Notes: generated by a model not told the origin, from the sequence alone. Counted from the first letter of the stretch, positions 1-5,651 are shown. The stretch is 7,494 nucleotides of DNA from Sporomusa sp. (GCA_029256645.1 JAQSXM010000158.1:1-7494); one strand, 5' to 3'. Program-made: numbers and translations.

Positions 1-402
1 AAACTGGGTATGCTGTCCGATTTCTATCGTATGCAGCAACCGGCATTCCAATATCAGCGGAAACTCCTGAACATAAGGAGCGTCAACCAGGTCGCTCTTA
101 ACAGCAGTCAGACCGGCAACAGCAAACTTATCTGTGTCTTTTCCGCTGGCAATACCCACATAATCAGCCTCACTCACAAACCGCCGGGATGGTATGCTGA
201 CCGTAAACGCCTTATGTTTGATAATGCTGTCATAGGAGTGACGGATCTTTTGCAAGGATACCGCCACACACGGAGGCGATGAGCAACAAATACCACCCCA
301 GGCAGCAGTCATGATGTTTGGCTCACCATTCTCCCCGTAAGTCCCTACCACCCAAACAGGGGCAGGCATGGCAAAGGTCTTCGCGCCTATTGATTTTTTC
401 AT
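1..402 (-). CDS. Flavin reductase / flavoredoxin-like FMN-binding protein (partial, 3' end beyond left edge)
   Basis: The minus strand from the ATG at 402-400 is open to the window edge, giving 134 residues with no stop. The translation looks like the N-terminal two thirds of a flavin-reductase-like split barrel (flavoredoxin type, usually about 190 residues). Recognisable stretches are PVWVVGTY (residues 15-22), [19 protein letters not shown] (26-44), VAVSL (46-50) and [11 protein letters not shown] (83-93). In this family the TAAW/GGI region and the following strand contact FMN, and members reduce flavin or use bound FMN in cytoplasmic electron transfer. The adjacent Cys39-Cys40 and Cys45 are notable, but I assign them no role. 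The start is supported by a purine-rich GGAAGTGGAG just upstream and by a promoter with the correct spacing. The gene is divergent from the CotF-like gene. The physiological substrate cannot be read from sequence. The family call is confident. Confidence 0.85.
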   Translation of the reverse strand, partial: MKKSIGAKTFAMPAPVWVVGTYGENGEPNIMTAAWGGICCSSPPCVAVSLQKIRHSYDSIIKHKAFTVSIPSRRFVSEADYVGIASGKDTDKFAVAGLTAVKSDLVDAPYVQEFPLILECRLLHTIEIGQHTQF

Positions 403-443
403 AGCTCCACTTCCTTTATATATAATATGTTTAAGTTTCCCAG

Positions 444-478
444 ATATTATTATCTGATGTAATGATAGATAATAATAT
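444..478. repeat. Perfect 12-bp inverted repeat, probable operator
   Basis: ATATTATTATCT (444-455) and its exact reverse complement AGATAATAATAT (467-478) are separated by 11 bp. The right arm lies between the -35 and -10 hexamers of the minus-strand promoter and the left arm covers the expected transcription start, so a bound dimer would block polymerase. The arm centres are 23 bp apart, about two helical turns. The regulator is unknown. The GATA...TATC words recall Fur/PerR-type boxes, but the match is incomplete and I do not assign it. Confidence 0.55.
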
Positions 479-490
479 GTATTTTGGCAA
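462..490 (-). promoter_or_regulatory. Sigma-A-type promoter of the flavin-reductase-like gene
   Basis: Reading the minus strand, TTGCCA (490-485, five of six to TTGACA) is followed after exactly 17 bp by TATCAT (467-462, five of six to TATAAT). Transcription would start near 455, leaving about 53 nt of leader before the ATG at 402. The hexamers and spacing are seen directly; activity is inferred. Confidence 0.6.
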
Positions 491-571
491 GTACGCACTT
501 TTTTGTAGCCTAGTATCTATATGGGTACTGTTTAAAAATTGCGATTCAGTCAAAATTTTAGCTGGCAGCGA

Positions 572-602
572 ATGACAATAACGATCTTGGGAAAGCTATA
601 AA
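572..602 (+). promoter_or_regulatory. Possible sigma-A-like promoter of the CotF-like gene
   Basis: ATGACA (572-577, five of six to TTGACA) and TATAAA (597-602, five of six to TATAAT) are separated by 19 bp, which is longer than ideal. Transcription would start near 609, at the foot of the hairpin described next. I saw no convincing sporulation-sigma (sigma E, F, G or K) -10 motif in this gap. The call is tentative because of the spacer. Confidence 0.35.
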
Positions 603-605
603 GAA

Positions 606-700
606 AACACGGCTTGCGCCAGGACTTTGGCGAAGCGGAAGCTGTGTTGGCCCTTATCCAGGCGAAAGTTAGACTTTCAAACAGGATAAAAAAATAAGGG
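606..700 (+). promoter_or_regulatory. Structured 5' leader of the CotF-like gene
   Basis: Two compound hairpins stand back to back before the start codon. The first pairs AACACGGCTT (606-615) with AAGCTGTGTT (639-648), ten pairs including one G-U, and encloses CGCCA (617-621) with TGGCG (628-632) around a six-base loop. The second pairs TTATCC (654-659) with GGATAA (684-689) and encloses GAAAGT (664-669) with ACTTTC (673-678) around a three-base loop. As an alternative to the second, CCCTTAT (651-657) can pair perfectly with ATAAGGG (694-700), which would bury most of the ribosome binding site AAGGGAGG (696-703). The pairings are seen in the sequence; regulation is inference. I do not recognise it as a known riboswitch class. 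Confidence 0.45.
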
Positions 701-711
701 AGGCAAAAAAT

Positions 712-1212
712 ATGGCATTACAACTTAGTCAGAAAGAAACTACACTGCTGAAAGATCAAGAAACTCATGAGAAAGTGTGTATTGAAAAGTATCAAAAATA
801 TGCTGCCCAGGCCAGCGACCCACAACTGAAACAGTTATTTGAGTCTTTCGCGCAGCAAGAACAACAGCACCTAAATACGATTACATCAATAATGAGCGGA
901 CAAGTCCCCAGTATGAACCAAGGTCAACAGGGGCAACAAGCAGCGCAGTCCTCATCCCAATCGATGCAGGCAACTAATCAAACCGCCCAGTCTTCTACGG
1001 CTTCAGCCAGTGCGAATAATGCTGATGCCATGCTTTGCAAAGATATGCTGATGACAGAGAAATATGTCTCTAACGCATATGATACAGCCATTTTCGAATT
1101 TACAGACACCAATGTGCGCCAGGCTCTAAACCATATCCAAAAAGAAGAGCAAAAACATGGTGAGGGAATCTTCAACTACCTGAGCAGCAAAGGGTTGTAC
1201 AACGTACAATAA
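712..1212 (+). CDS. CotF-like ferritin-fold protein (spore coat protein family)
   Basis: The product has 166 residues with no signal peptide or membrane segment. Two predicted helical-hairpin halves flank a Gln/Ser/Ala-rich linker (about residues 64-104). Each half has the same layout: a helix containing EKY (25-27 and 116-118), then a helix containing an ExxH motif, E50-Q-Q-H53 and E146-Q-K-H149. This is the arrangement of the Coat_F / ferritin-like proteins of spore-forming Firmicutes, associated with the spore coat although many paralogues have no known role. The paired Glu and ExxH residues could hold a di-metal site, but that is inference. The start is fixed by AAGGGAGG at 696-703, eight bases upstream of the ATG. 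The gene appears monocistronic, with a structured leader before it and a terminator after it. The lack of a visible sporulation promoter leaves open a vegetative or stress role. Family call good, function uncertain. Confidence 0.8.
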   Translation: MALQLSQKETTLLKDQETHEKVCIEKYQKYAAQASDPQLKQLFESFAQQEQQHLNTITSIMSGQVPSMNQGQQGQQAAQSSSQSMQATNQTAQSSTASASANNADAMLCKDMLMTEKYVSNAYDTAIFEFTDTNVRQALNHIQKEEQKHGEGIFNYLSSKGLYNVQ

Positions 1213-1223
1213 GAGAAACCATC

Positions 1224-1267
1224 GTAAATAAATAAAGACTGCCCTGGGGCAGTCTTTATTTATTTAC
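1224..1267. terminator. Bidirectional intrinsic terminator, CotF-like gene / HD-GYP gene
   Basis: Arms 1224-1244 and 1247-1267 are perfectly complementary over 21 bp. The core is GACTGCCC/GGGCAGTC; after opening the innermost pair the loop is CTGG. On the outside the arms carry A-rich sequence on the left and T-rich sequence on the right, so the structure works from either strand. It lies between two convergent stop codons (1212 and 1282). Confidence 0.9.
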
Positions 1268-1281
1268 CGGCATATAATAGG

Positions 1282-2415
1282 TCACGCCTGTTCCAGTTTT
1301 GTATGATATACCTGCGCACGGTCTGCATAGGCCTGCGCATAACTGGAAAATAACTCTTCAATGTCTAAGATAAAGAGGTCAGGGTTTTTCAGCAAATCAA
1401 GCTCAACAATCCGGTTATTATCATTGCCGGCCTCACTGGATGTAAGGCGAACAACAGGAATCGTTTTGCTTTTCAGGCCAACACCCAGGATCAAGCCGCT
1501 TTGCTGGTTGCTAAGCTTTACCGTCTTACCCATGGGATAGATAGCAACATTCTGATTGAAGCGTTCTACGATAGCCGGATTAAAATATTCCCCCGCAGCT
1601 TTGTTCAAAATAGCGACGGCATAATATATCGGTGTAGGCAGGCGGTGCGGCATCCCTACAATCAAGCGGTCATAGACATCGGCAATACTGATAATCTGAG
1701 CATACTCAGAGATAGCGTCCCCCTTAAGCCCCATGGGATAACCACTGCCGTTCCACCGTTCATGATGTTGGAAGCAGGCATTAATAACATCTGTTGACAG
1801 GGTACTGTTTTCCCGGAGGACCTCCAAAGAATAGAAAGAATGCCGGCGATATTCTTCTCTTTCATGTTTTGTTAAATAGTTGGGAAACTGCAACGCTAAC
1901 TGCCTGGGAAATTTAATTTTCCCAATGTCATGCAGCATGGCTGCCAAACCCAGCTCGCCTAACTGTTTAGCCTCATACCCCATGGCAAGCCCGGTCATAA
2001 CTGACAAAATGCAGGTGTTGACAGCATGCGAAAACATATACTCTTCTTTACGGCGTAAATCCAGAAGGTGAATCATATTTTCCGGTTTCTGGACAAGTTG
2101 ATCGATTAAATCACTGACAATAACTTTTACGCGATCAAGCTGTACGCCTTTACCAACACGAAACTGATTAATTACCTCATGTGCAACGTCGATAGCATCT
2201 TGTTTATGTTTAGGATCATAGAATTCTTCTTCATTCTCAACTGCAGCTTCGATATCGCCAACAAATAAAGAAGTAATACCTTTATTACGGAGATAATCAA
2301 TATATCGTTCCTTAACCTCTGTACCCTCATGGAGTAAAATTGTACCATCAGCCAAAATGAGTGGTCTTGACAGAAACATACCTGGCTGTATTTCATCTAA
2401 AGTTATACTGTGCAT
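1282..2415 (-). CDS. HD-GYP domain protein, probable cyclic di-GMP phosphodiesterase
   Basis: The product is 377 residues from the ATG at 2415. That start is chosen because GGGAGGTGA sits five bases upstream and the protein then opens with MHSITLDEIQPGMFLSRPL, a usual beginning for this class; a longer frame to 2493 lacks a ribosome site and adds an unlikely sequence. Residues 1-100 form a non-catalytic N-terminal region. The HD-GYP domain spans about 125-290 with the expected metal ligands visible: H130, H162-D163 with K166 (LHDIGK), H192, H217-H218, the GYP triad at 225-227, and D246 in SIADVYDRL. HD-GYP enzymes hydrolyse c-di-GMP to pGpG or GMP in the cytoplasm, so it should lower c-di-GMP and favour motility over attachment. 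The C-terminal ~85 residues (MGKTVKLSNQQSGLILGV onward) match the tail common in stand-alone Firmicute HD-GYP proteins. No receiver or membrane segment is present. Asn222 stands where Asp is common before GxGYP, probably harmless. Confidence 0.9.
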   Translation of the reverse strand: MHSITLDEIQPGMFLSRPLILADGTILLHEGTEVKERYIDYLRNKGITSLFVGDIEAAVENEEEFYDPKHKQDAIDVAHEVINQFRVGKGVQLDRVKVIVSDLIDQLVQKPENMIHLLDLRRKEEYMFSHAVNTCILSVMTGLAMGYEAKQLGELGLAAMLHDIGKIKFPRQLALQFPNYLTKHEREEYRRHSFYSLEVLRENSTLSTDVINACFQHHERWNGSGYPMGLKGDAISEYAQIISIADVYDRLIVGMPHRLPTPIYYAVAILNKAAGEYFNPAIVERFNQNVAIYPMGKTVKLSNQQSGLILGVGLKSKTIPVVRLTSSEAGNDNNRIVELDLLKNPDLFILDIEELFSSYAQAYADRAQVYHTKLEQA

Positions 2416-2420
2416 TGAAC

Positions 2421-2429
2421 TCACCTCCC
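2421..2429 (-). promoter_or_regulatory. Ribosome binding site that fixes the HD-GYP start
   Basis: On the minus strand GGGAGGTGA lies five bases before the ATG at 2415. It supports this start over the in-frame ATG 78 bases further upstream, which has no comparable site. Confidence 0.85.
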
Positions 2430-2439
2430 ATGAAACCCT

Positions 2440-2452
2440 GTTGCTCAGCAAC
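2440..2452. repeat. 13-bp palindrome in the HD-GYP leader
   Basis: GTTGCT and AGCAAC flank a single central base, giving a perfect 6-1-6 palindrome 25 bp upstream of the HD-GYP start codon. The one-base centre makes it a better candidate for a dimeric protein site than for an RNA hairpin. No regulator is assigned. Confidence 0.35.
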
Positions 2453-2539
2453 GCAGTTATATCTCTACAATATATATCGAAGATATGGCGCAAATTCTTA
2501 AAGCAACCTGGAAAATGATAAAGAGTTCCGGTCCGGTCG

Positions 2540-2573
2540 CTGTCATATTTTTGTCATACATTTGTGGTAATCT
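2540..2573 (+). promoter_or_regulatory. Pho-box-like promoter of the outer-membrane protein gene
   Basis: CTGTCAT (2540-2546) and TTGTCAT (2551-2557) form a direct repeat with an 11-bp period and an AT-only spacer. This agrees closely with the PhoB box consensus CTGTCAT-(A/T)4-CTGTCAT. A weaker third copy, TTGTGGT, continues the period at 2562-2568. Exactly ten bases after the second repeat comes TAATCT (2568-2573), which keeps the TAnnnT core of a -10 hexamer. This is the spacing of PhoB-activated promoters such as E. coli phoA. No good -35 hexamer is present, as expected for an activated promoter. Firmicute PhoP sites usually read TTnACA, so the assignment is an inference. Confidence 0.45.
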
Positions 2574-2623
2574 TTGGGTAGAATCAATCTACATACTACC
2601 ATGTTTAAGGAGGAATATATATC

Positions 2624-3160
2624 ATGAATAAAAAAATCCTAACCATTCTTACTGGCACGATGTTGACCGCCAGTGTCAGTTTAGCCGCTCCGCTGACTGA
2701 TTTACAGCAGGGTGATACTACACTTGGGTACAACCACTATAACCTCTCCGTATCTGGGGTAGACCTTAATAACGATAGCTTCTATCTGGAAAATGCAATT
2801 TCCGATAAGGTAATCCTCGGCCTGGAAAGAAACTCCTATGCTTACTCCGGCTCTTCTGACAAGACGACCGATATCTACGCTCACTACAAGCTTGATCCGA
2901 ATTTCCGGCTCATTGTTGGCAACCGTGACTACAGCGATGGTTCCGAGGTATTTTACGGAATCGGCGCCAACACCCACTTAGGCCCTAAGGTTGACGGCTA
3001 TGCGTCGGTAACAACAAGCAGTATTGCTACCGAGTGGCAAACAGGAGTCACTTACCAGCTAAACAACCAGGCAGCCCTTCATCTTGGCTACAAATCATAC
3101 AAAGAAGATGATCTTGCAACCGCTGATGGTGTAGGGTTTGGCGTAAACTATAAGTTCTAA
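2624..3160 (+). CDS. Small outer-membrane beta-barrel protein (predicted)
   Basis: The product has 178 residues. It opens with a Sec signal peptide (KK at 3-4, hydrophobic core 5-20), most likely cut after A21 in SVSLA-APL. The mature part has no Cys and no long hydrophobic stretch. It shows repeated short runs of alternating polar and hydrophobic or aromatic residues, for example TTLGYNHYNLSV, ATEWQTGVTYQL, AALHLGYKSYK and GVGFGVNYKF, separated by Asp/Asn/Gly/Ser-rich turns. The C-terminal Phe with aromatic Tyr at -2 is the classic signal recognised by the BAM assembly machinery. About 155 mature residues would suit an eight-stranded barrel. I cannot name a specific family or ligand. AAGGAGG (2607-2613) lies ten bases before the ATG. 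The gene is monocistronic, closed by a terminator, and preceded by a Pho-box-like repeat, which would hint at a role in phosphate limitation. An outer-membrane protein next to a coat-family gene points to a diderm Firmicute. Confidence 0.75.
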   Translation: MNKKILTILTGTMLTASVSLAAPLTDLQQGDTTLGYNHYNLSVSGVDLNNDSFYLENAISDKVILGLERNSYAYSGSSDKTTDIYAHYKLDPNFRLIVGNRDYSDGSEVFYGIGANTHLGPKVDGYASVTTSSIATEWQTGVTYQLNNQAALHLGYKSYKEDDLATADGVGFGVNYKF

Positions 3161-3170
3161 GCAACTCATT

Positions 3171-3225
3171 AAAAAAATACTACCTGAAGCAGTATCCCCG
3201 AAGCTGCTCTGGTAGTATTTTTTTT
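3171..3225. terminator. Bidirectional intrinsic terminator, outer-membrane protein gene / MocR gene
   Basis: The run of seven A then TACTACC (3171-3184) pairs with GGTAGTA followed by eight T (3211-3225). Inside, AGCAG (3188-3192) pairs with CTGCT (3204-3208). The T run ends the plus-strand transcript and the A run gives a T run for the convergent minus-strand gene ending at 3235. Confidence 0.9.
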
Positions 3226-3234
3226 AGCTTATAT

Positions 3235-4620
3235 TCACAAGTGAGTAAAAATATTATGCAGGAGCATCAGCCCTTTTGTTATTTCGTCCGGTTCCAGGTG
3301 CCCATAACCCAAAAGCAGCTTTTCCACATGAAAGCCTTTACGGATACTATGTGTTTCAACCGGTGCAATACGCAGACCATGGTCTTTACAGTGCCGGGCA
3401 AACGCATCATCAAAACTCATGCCCGGAAATTCCACTGCCAGATGCAGGCCTGCAGTATCACCCCAGGCTGACCAGGTATTGCCAAATATTGCTGTCAATT
3501 CCTGAAGCAGTATTTTGCGCCTATAGCCATATAGCTTGCGCATCTTTTGTATATGCCGGTCAAGCTTGCGAGTGCGTAAATATTCAGCAAGTGCAGCCTG
3601 TTCAAAGGGTGGATTTTGAACATCGGCGTATGTACGCAAATGCCGCCAGCGGGTGTGTAACCGGCGAGGCAGTATGACATAACCGATACGCAGGGCTGGA
3701 AACAGGATTTTACTAAAGGTGCCTATATAAATGACCCGGTCCGGATCCATGGCATGAAGAGGGGCCACCGGCGGGCCATTATAGCGAAACTCGCTGTCAT
3801 AATCATCTTCAAGTAAATATAGATCGTTTTCCCGTGCGAAACGGATCAGCTCAGTGCGACGGCTTGCCGGCAGAATCCCCCCGAGGGGAAACTGGTGTGA
3901 AGGGGTCACATAGGCCGCGCAGGCGCCTTTTTTTTCAAGATATTTGGTCTGCAGGCCTTGCCTATCGACCGGCACCGGATGAATCTGAAAACCCCGGCCT
4001 TGTAATACCTGCACCATACCACTATGGCAGGGGTCTTCAATAAGAATCTCCCGTCCTTCACTTGCCAGCAGCTCAGCAAGCAAATTAAGGGCCTGGGTGG
4101 CACCGGCGGTAATAAAAATATCCTGCGGCAAAGCGGCAAGGCCCCGGCTTCTATATAGCCAAGCTGCAATTTCCCGGCGCAGTGCAGGCATTCCTTCCGG
4201 GCCGGTGTAGCCCCACAGTTCAGGGGGGAGTTCATCGGTAGCCTTACGCAGTAACTGCAGCCACAGGTGCATGGGGAACTGCCGCAGGTCTGGCCGGCCG
4301 GTCTGGAAATCAGCCAGTAATTCAGGCAACACCGGTTGAGGGCATTCTTCAAGGACCGGTACCGTTTTCTCCAGCCCCAGACCAGCAGCGACCCTGGTCT
4401 GAGCCCCCTGCCTGCTTAAGATATACCCCTCAGCAGACAACATTTCATACGCTTCACAGGTTGTATTGCGGGACACCGCTAACTGTTTAGCCAGCTCACG
4501 TGTAGAGGGCAGCACGTCGCCAGGCTTAAGCTGCCCTGCGGTCATCTGATTACACAGGACTTGATATAGCTGACGCGCTAAGGAGACCTCACCATGACGC
4601 TGCAACTCAATTCCCCACAT
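3235..4620 (-). CDS. MocR/PdxR/GabR-family regulator (GntR helix-turn-helix fused to aminotransferase-like domain)
   Basis: The product has 461 residues, the usual length for this family. Residues 12-77 are a GntR winged helix-turn-helix, with the signature LKPGDVLPSTRELAKQLAVS (31-50) and R51-N-T followed by YEMLSAEGYI. A linker runs from about 78 to 104. From about 105 to the end is a fold-type I aminotransferase-like domain with YTGPEGMPALRREIA (138-152), ITAGATQALNLL (170-181), the cofactor-binding EDDYDSEFRY (271-280) and the Schiff-base lysine K304 in GTFSKILFPALRIGY (300-314). Family members sense PLP, or an amine that reacts with bound PLP, and control divergent genes; true transaminase activity is normally not their role. 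AAGGAGG (4631-4625) lies four bases before the ATG. The divergent neighbour is a transporter, the likely target. The specific ligand (PLP, GABA or another amino compound) cannot be read from the sequence, so no symbol is given. Confidence 0.93.
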   Translation of the reverse strand: MWGIELQRHGEVSLARQLYQVLCNQMTAGQLKPGDVLPSTRELAKQLAVSRNTTCEAYEMLSAEGYILSRQGAQTRVAAGLGLEKTVPVLEECPQPVLPELLADFQTGRPDLRQFPMHLWLQLLRKATDELPPELWGYTGPEGMPALRREIAAWLYRSRGLAALPQDIFITAGATQALNLLAELLASEGREILIEDPCHSGMVQVLQGRGFQIHPVPVDRQGLQTKYLEKKGACAAYVTPSHQFPLGGILPASRRTELIRFARENDLYLLEDDYDSEFRYNGPPVAPLHAMDPDRVIYIGTFSKILFPALRIGYVILPRRLHTRWRHLRTYADVQNPPFEQAALAEYLRTRKLDRHIQKMRKLYGYRRKILLQELTAIFGNTWSAWGDTAGLHLAVEFPGMSFDDAFARHCKDHGLRIAPVETHSIRKGFHVEKLLLGYGHLEPDEITKGLMLLHNIFTHL

Positions 4621-4748
4621 ATACCCTCCTTACTGGACCCCTAATTATAACGCTATACTGGATCTGCTATCATACCAGTCACTTTGTTATGATTATACCA
4701 TACCGGGTTAACCTGGTGTAAATACCCCTACAAGGTGGAGGGATAATC
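4621..4748. promoter_or_regulatory. Divergent control region of the MocR gene and the EamA transporter gene
   Basis: The 128-bp gap holds two perfect minus-strand TATAAT hexamers (4649-4644 and 4697-4692), each with a poor -35. On the plus strand the word ATACC occurs at 4621, 4672, 4695, 4700 and 4722; the copies at 4672 and 4695 are both ATACCA. A 16-bp palindrome with 14 of 16 positions symmetric, ACCGGGTTAACCTGGT (4702-4717), lies 31 bp before the transporter start. TACTGGA occurs at 4631 and 4656. From memory, GabR of Bacillus subtilis recognises direct ATACCA repeats, so these are candidate sites for the adjacent regulator. No good plus-strand promoter could be fixed. Confidence 0.5.
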
Positions 4749-5651
4749 ATGCAATATTCTACTGGCACACTATTTTTAGCGGCGGCCTTTACCCTGGCAG
4801 GGACTTCGATAATAGCCGGACGGCTTGTATGTGGCGTATTAGGTACATTTACAATTACAGTAATCAGCCTGTTTTTCGCCCTGCTAGGGCTGTTGCCCTT
4901 ATGTGGGCGAGGTGTTATCGAGGCTGTGAAACAGATGAATCTCCAGGATTGGGGCCGGCTGCTGCTCCAGGCATTATTCGGTATTTTTTTATTCCGGGTA
5001 TTGTTACTGCAGGGTCTACTATATACAAGTGCCGGAGAAGCCGGGTTACTCACTGGTGCTACCCCGGCGCTTACGGCACTGCTGGCCTGGATTTTTTTGC
5101 AGGAACCGTTATATCCGGCACGCTGTCTGGGGATAGGCAGTACGGTTATAGGGGTTTTAATAATCCAGGGGCTATGTTCTCCCGGCATTGAATTTTCCGG
5201 AGAACACGTGGCAGGGAATCTACTGGTCCTCGGTGCTGCCCTGTGTGAGTCACTGTTTAATATCCTTTCACGTATCAGTAGTATGAAAGACTTAGGAAAT
5301 CAAGCAACGGGTACCGATCCGATTGTTTGGACTACGCTGGTAGTATGTATGGCCTTACTGCTGTGCCTTGGTCCGGCACTAGCCGAAGACCAGGCAGCAG
5401 CACTGATGTCGCTGAGTATAACCGGCTGGGGAGCGTTAGTCTGGTATGGTCTGTTTGTTACAGCACTGGCGTTTATTTGCTGGTACCACGGTATAAAACG
5501 CTGCGACGTATCAGTTGCGGCGGCATTCTCCGGGCTGATGCCTTTAACAGCATTCCTGCTGTCAGTGTTGTTACTTAATGAACAGCTGCGCTGGGAACAC
5601 TGTCTTGGGGGATTACTGGTCATACTTGGTATGTGGCTGACTGTTAACTAA
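4749..5651 (+). CDS. EamA-domain DMT-superfamily transporter
   Basis: The product has 300 residues, the usual length for a ten-helix drug/metabolite transporter with two EamA repeats (about residues 5-138 and 153-299). Hydrophobic segments are spread along the whole protein. The first repeat ends with the typical ALTALLAWIFLQEPL stretch (around 107-121) followed by LGIGSTVIGVLII. The second repeat ends with the equivalent PLTAFLLSVLLLNEQL, then GGLLVILGMWLTV, showing the internal duplication. Such proteins sit in the cytoplasmic membrane and mostly export amino acids, nucleosides or related metabolites; the substrate here is unknown. GGAGGG (4737-4742) lies six bases upstream of the ATG. The gene is divergent from a MocR-type regulator, which likely controls it, so a substrate linked to PLP chemistry such as an amino acid or a B6 vitamer is plausible. 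Its 3' end overlaps the convergent chemoreceptor gene by 8 bp and no terminator is visible between them. Confidence 0.9.
   Translation: MQYSTGTLFLAAAFTLAGTSIIAGRLVCGVLGTFTITVISLFFALLGLLPLCGRGVIEAVKQMNLQDWGRLLLQALFGIFLFRVLLLQGLLYTSAGEAGLLTGATPALTALLAWIFLQEPLYPARCLGIGSTVIGVLIIQGLCSPGIEFSGEHVAGNLLVLGAALCESLFNILSRISSMKDLGNQATGTDPIVWTTLVVCMALLLCLGPALAEDQAAALMSLSITGWGALVWYGLFVTALAFICWYHGIKRCDVSVAAAFSGLMPLTAFLLSVLLLNEQLRWEHCLGGLLVILGMWLTVN

Noticed and set aside
10..282. Plus-strand open frame of 90 codons
   Set aside because: It is the complement of the flavin-reductase-like gene, lacks a ribosome binding site, and has a translation without family features.
503..531. Possible plus-strand promoter TTGTAG-17-TACTGT
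   Set aside because: Each hexamer matches consensus at only about three of six positions; the ATGACA/TATAAA pair at 572-602 is better.
606..648. First leader hairpin as an intrinsic terminator
   Set aside because: It is followed by GGCCC, not a T run, so termination is not expected there.
602..697. Short plus-strand open frame ending LRQDFGEAEAVLALIQAKVR... just before the CotF-like gene
   Set aside because: Only a TTG (614) could start it and there is no ribosome site in front. The same bases form the paired hairpins, which explain them better. A decayed gene remnant cannot be fully excluded.
2416..2493. In-frame upstream extension of the HD-GYP protein to an ATG at 2493
   Set aside because: There is no ribosome site at 2493, while a strong one precedes the ATG at 2415. 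The extra 26 residues do not resemble the family.
2578..2592. Small inverted repeat GTAGA-ATCAA-TCTAC before the outer-membrane protein gene
   Set aside because: Five-base arms in AT-rich DNA are too short to call; chance is likely.
2702..2977. Minus-strand open frame of 91 codons inside the outer-membrane protein gene
   Set aside because: It is fully covered by a gene with a signal peptide, ribosome site and terminator; the frame looks like a complement shadow.
3906..4352. Minus-strand open frame of 148 codons in another frame of the MocR gene
   Set aside because: It is Cys- and Pro-rich without motifs and overlaps conserved aminotransferase-domain sequence entirely.
4679..5188. Minus-strand open frame of 169 codons opposite the transporter gene
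   Set aside because: Its Pro/Ser/Lys/Asn-rich translation is typical of the antisense of a hydrophobic membrane protein; no ribosome site or motif.
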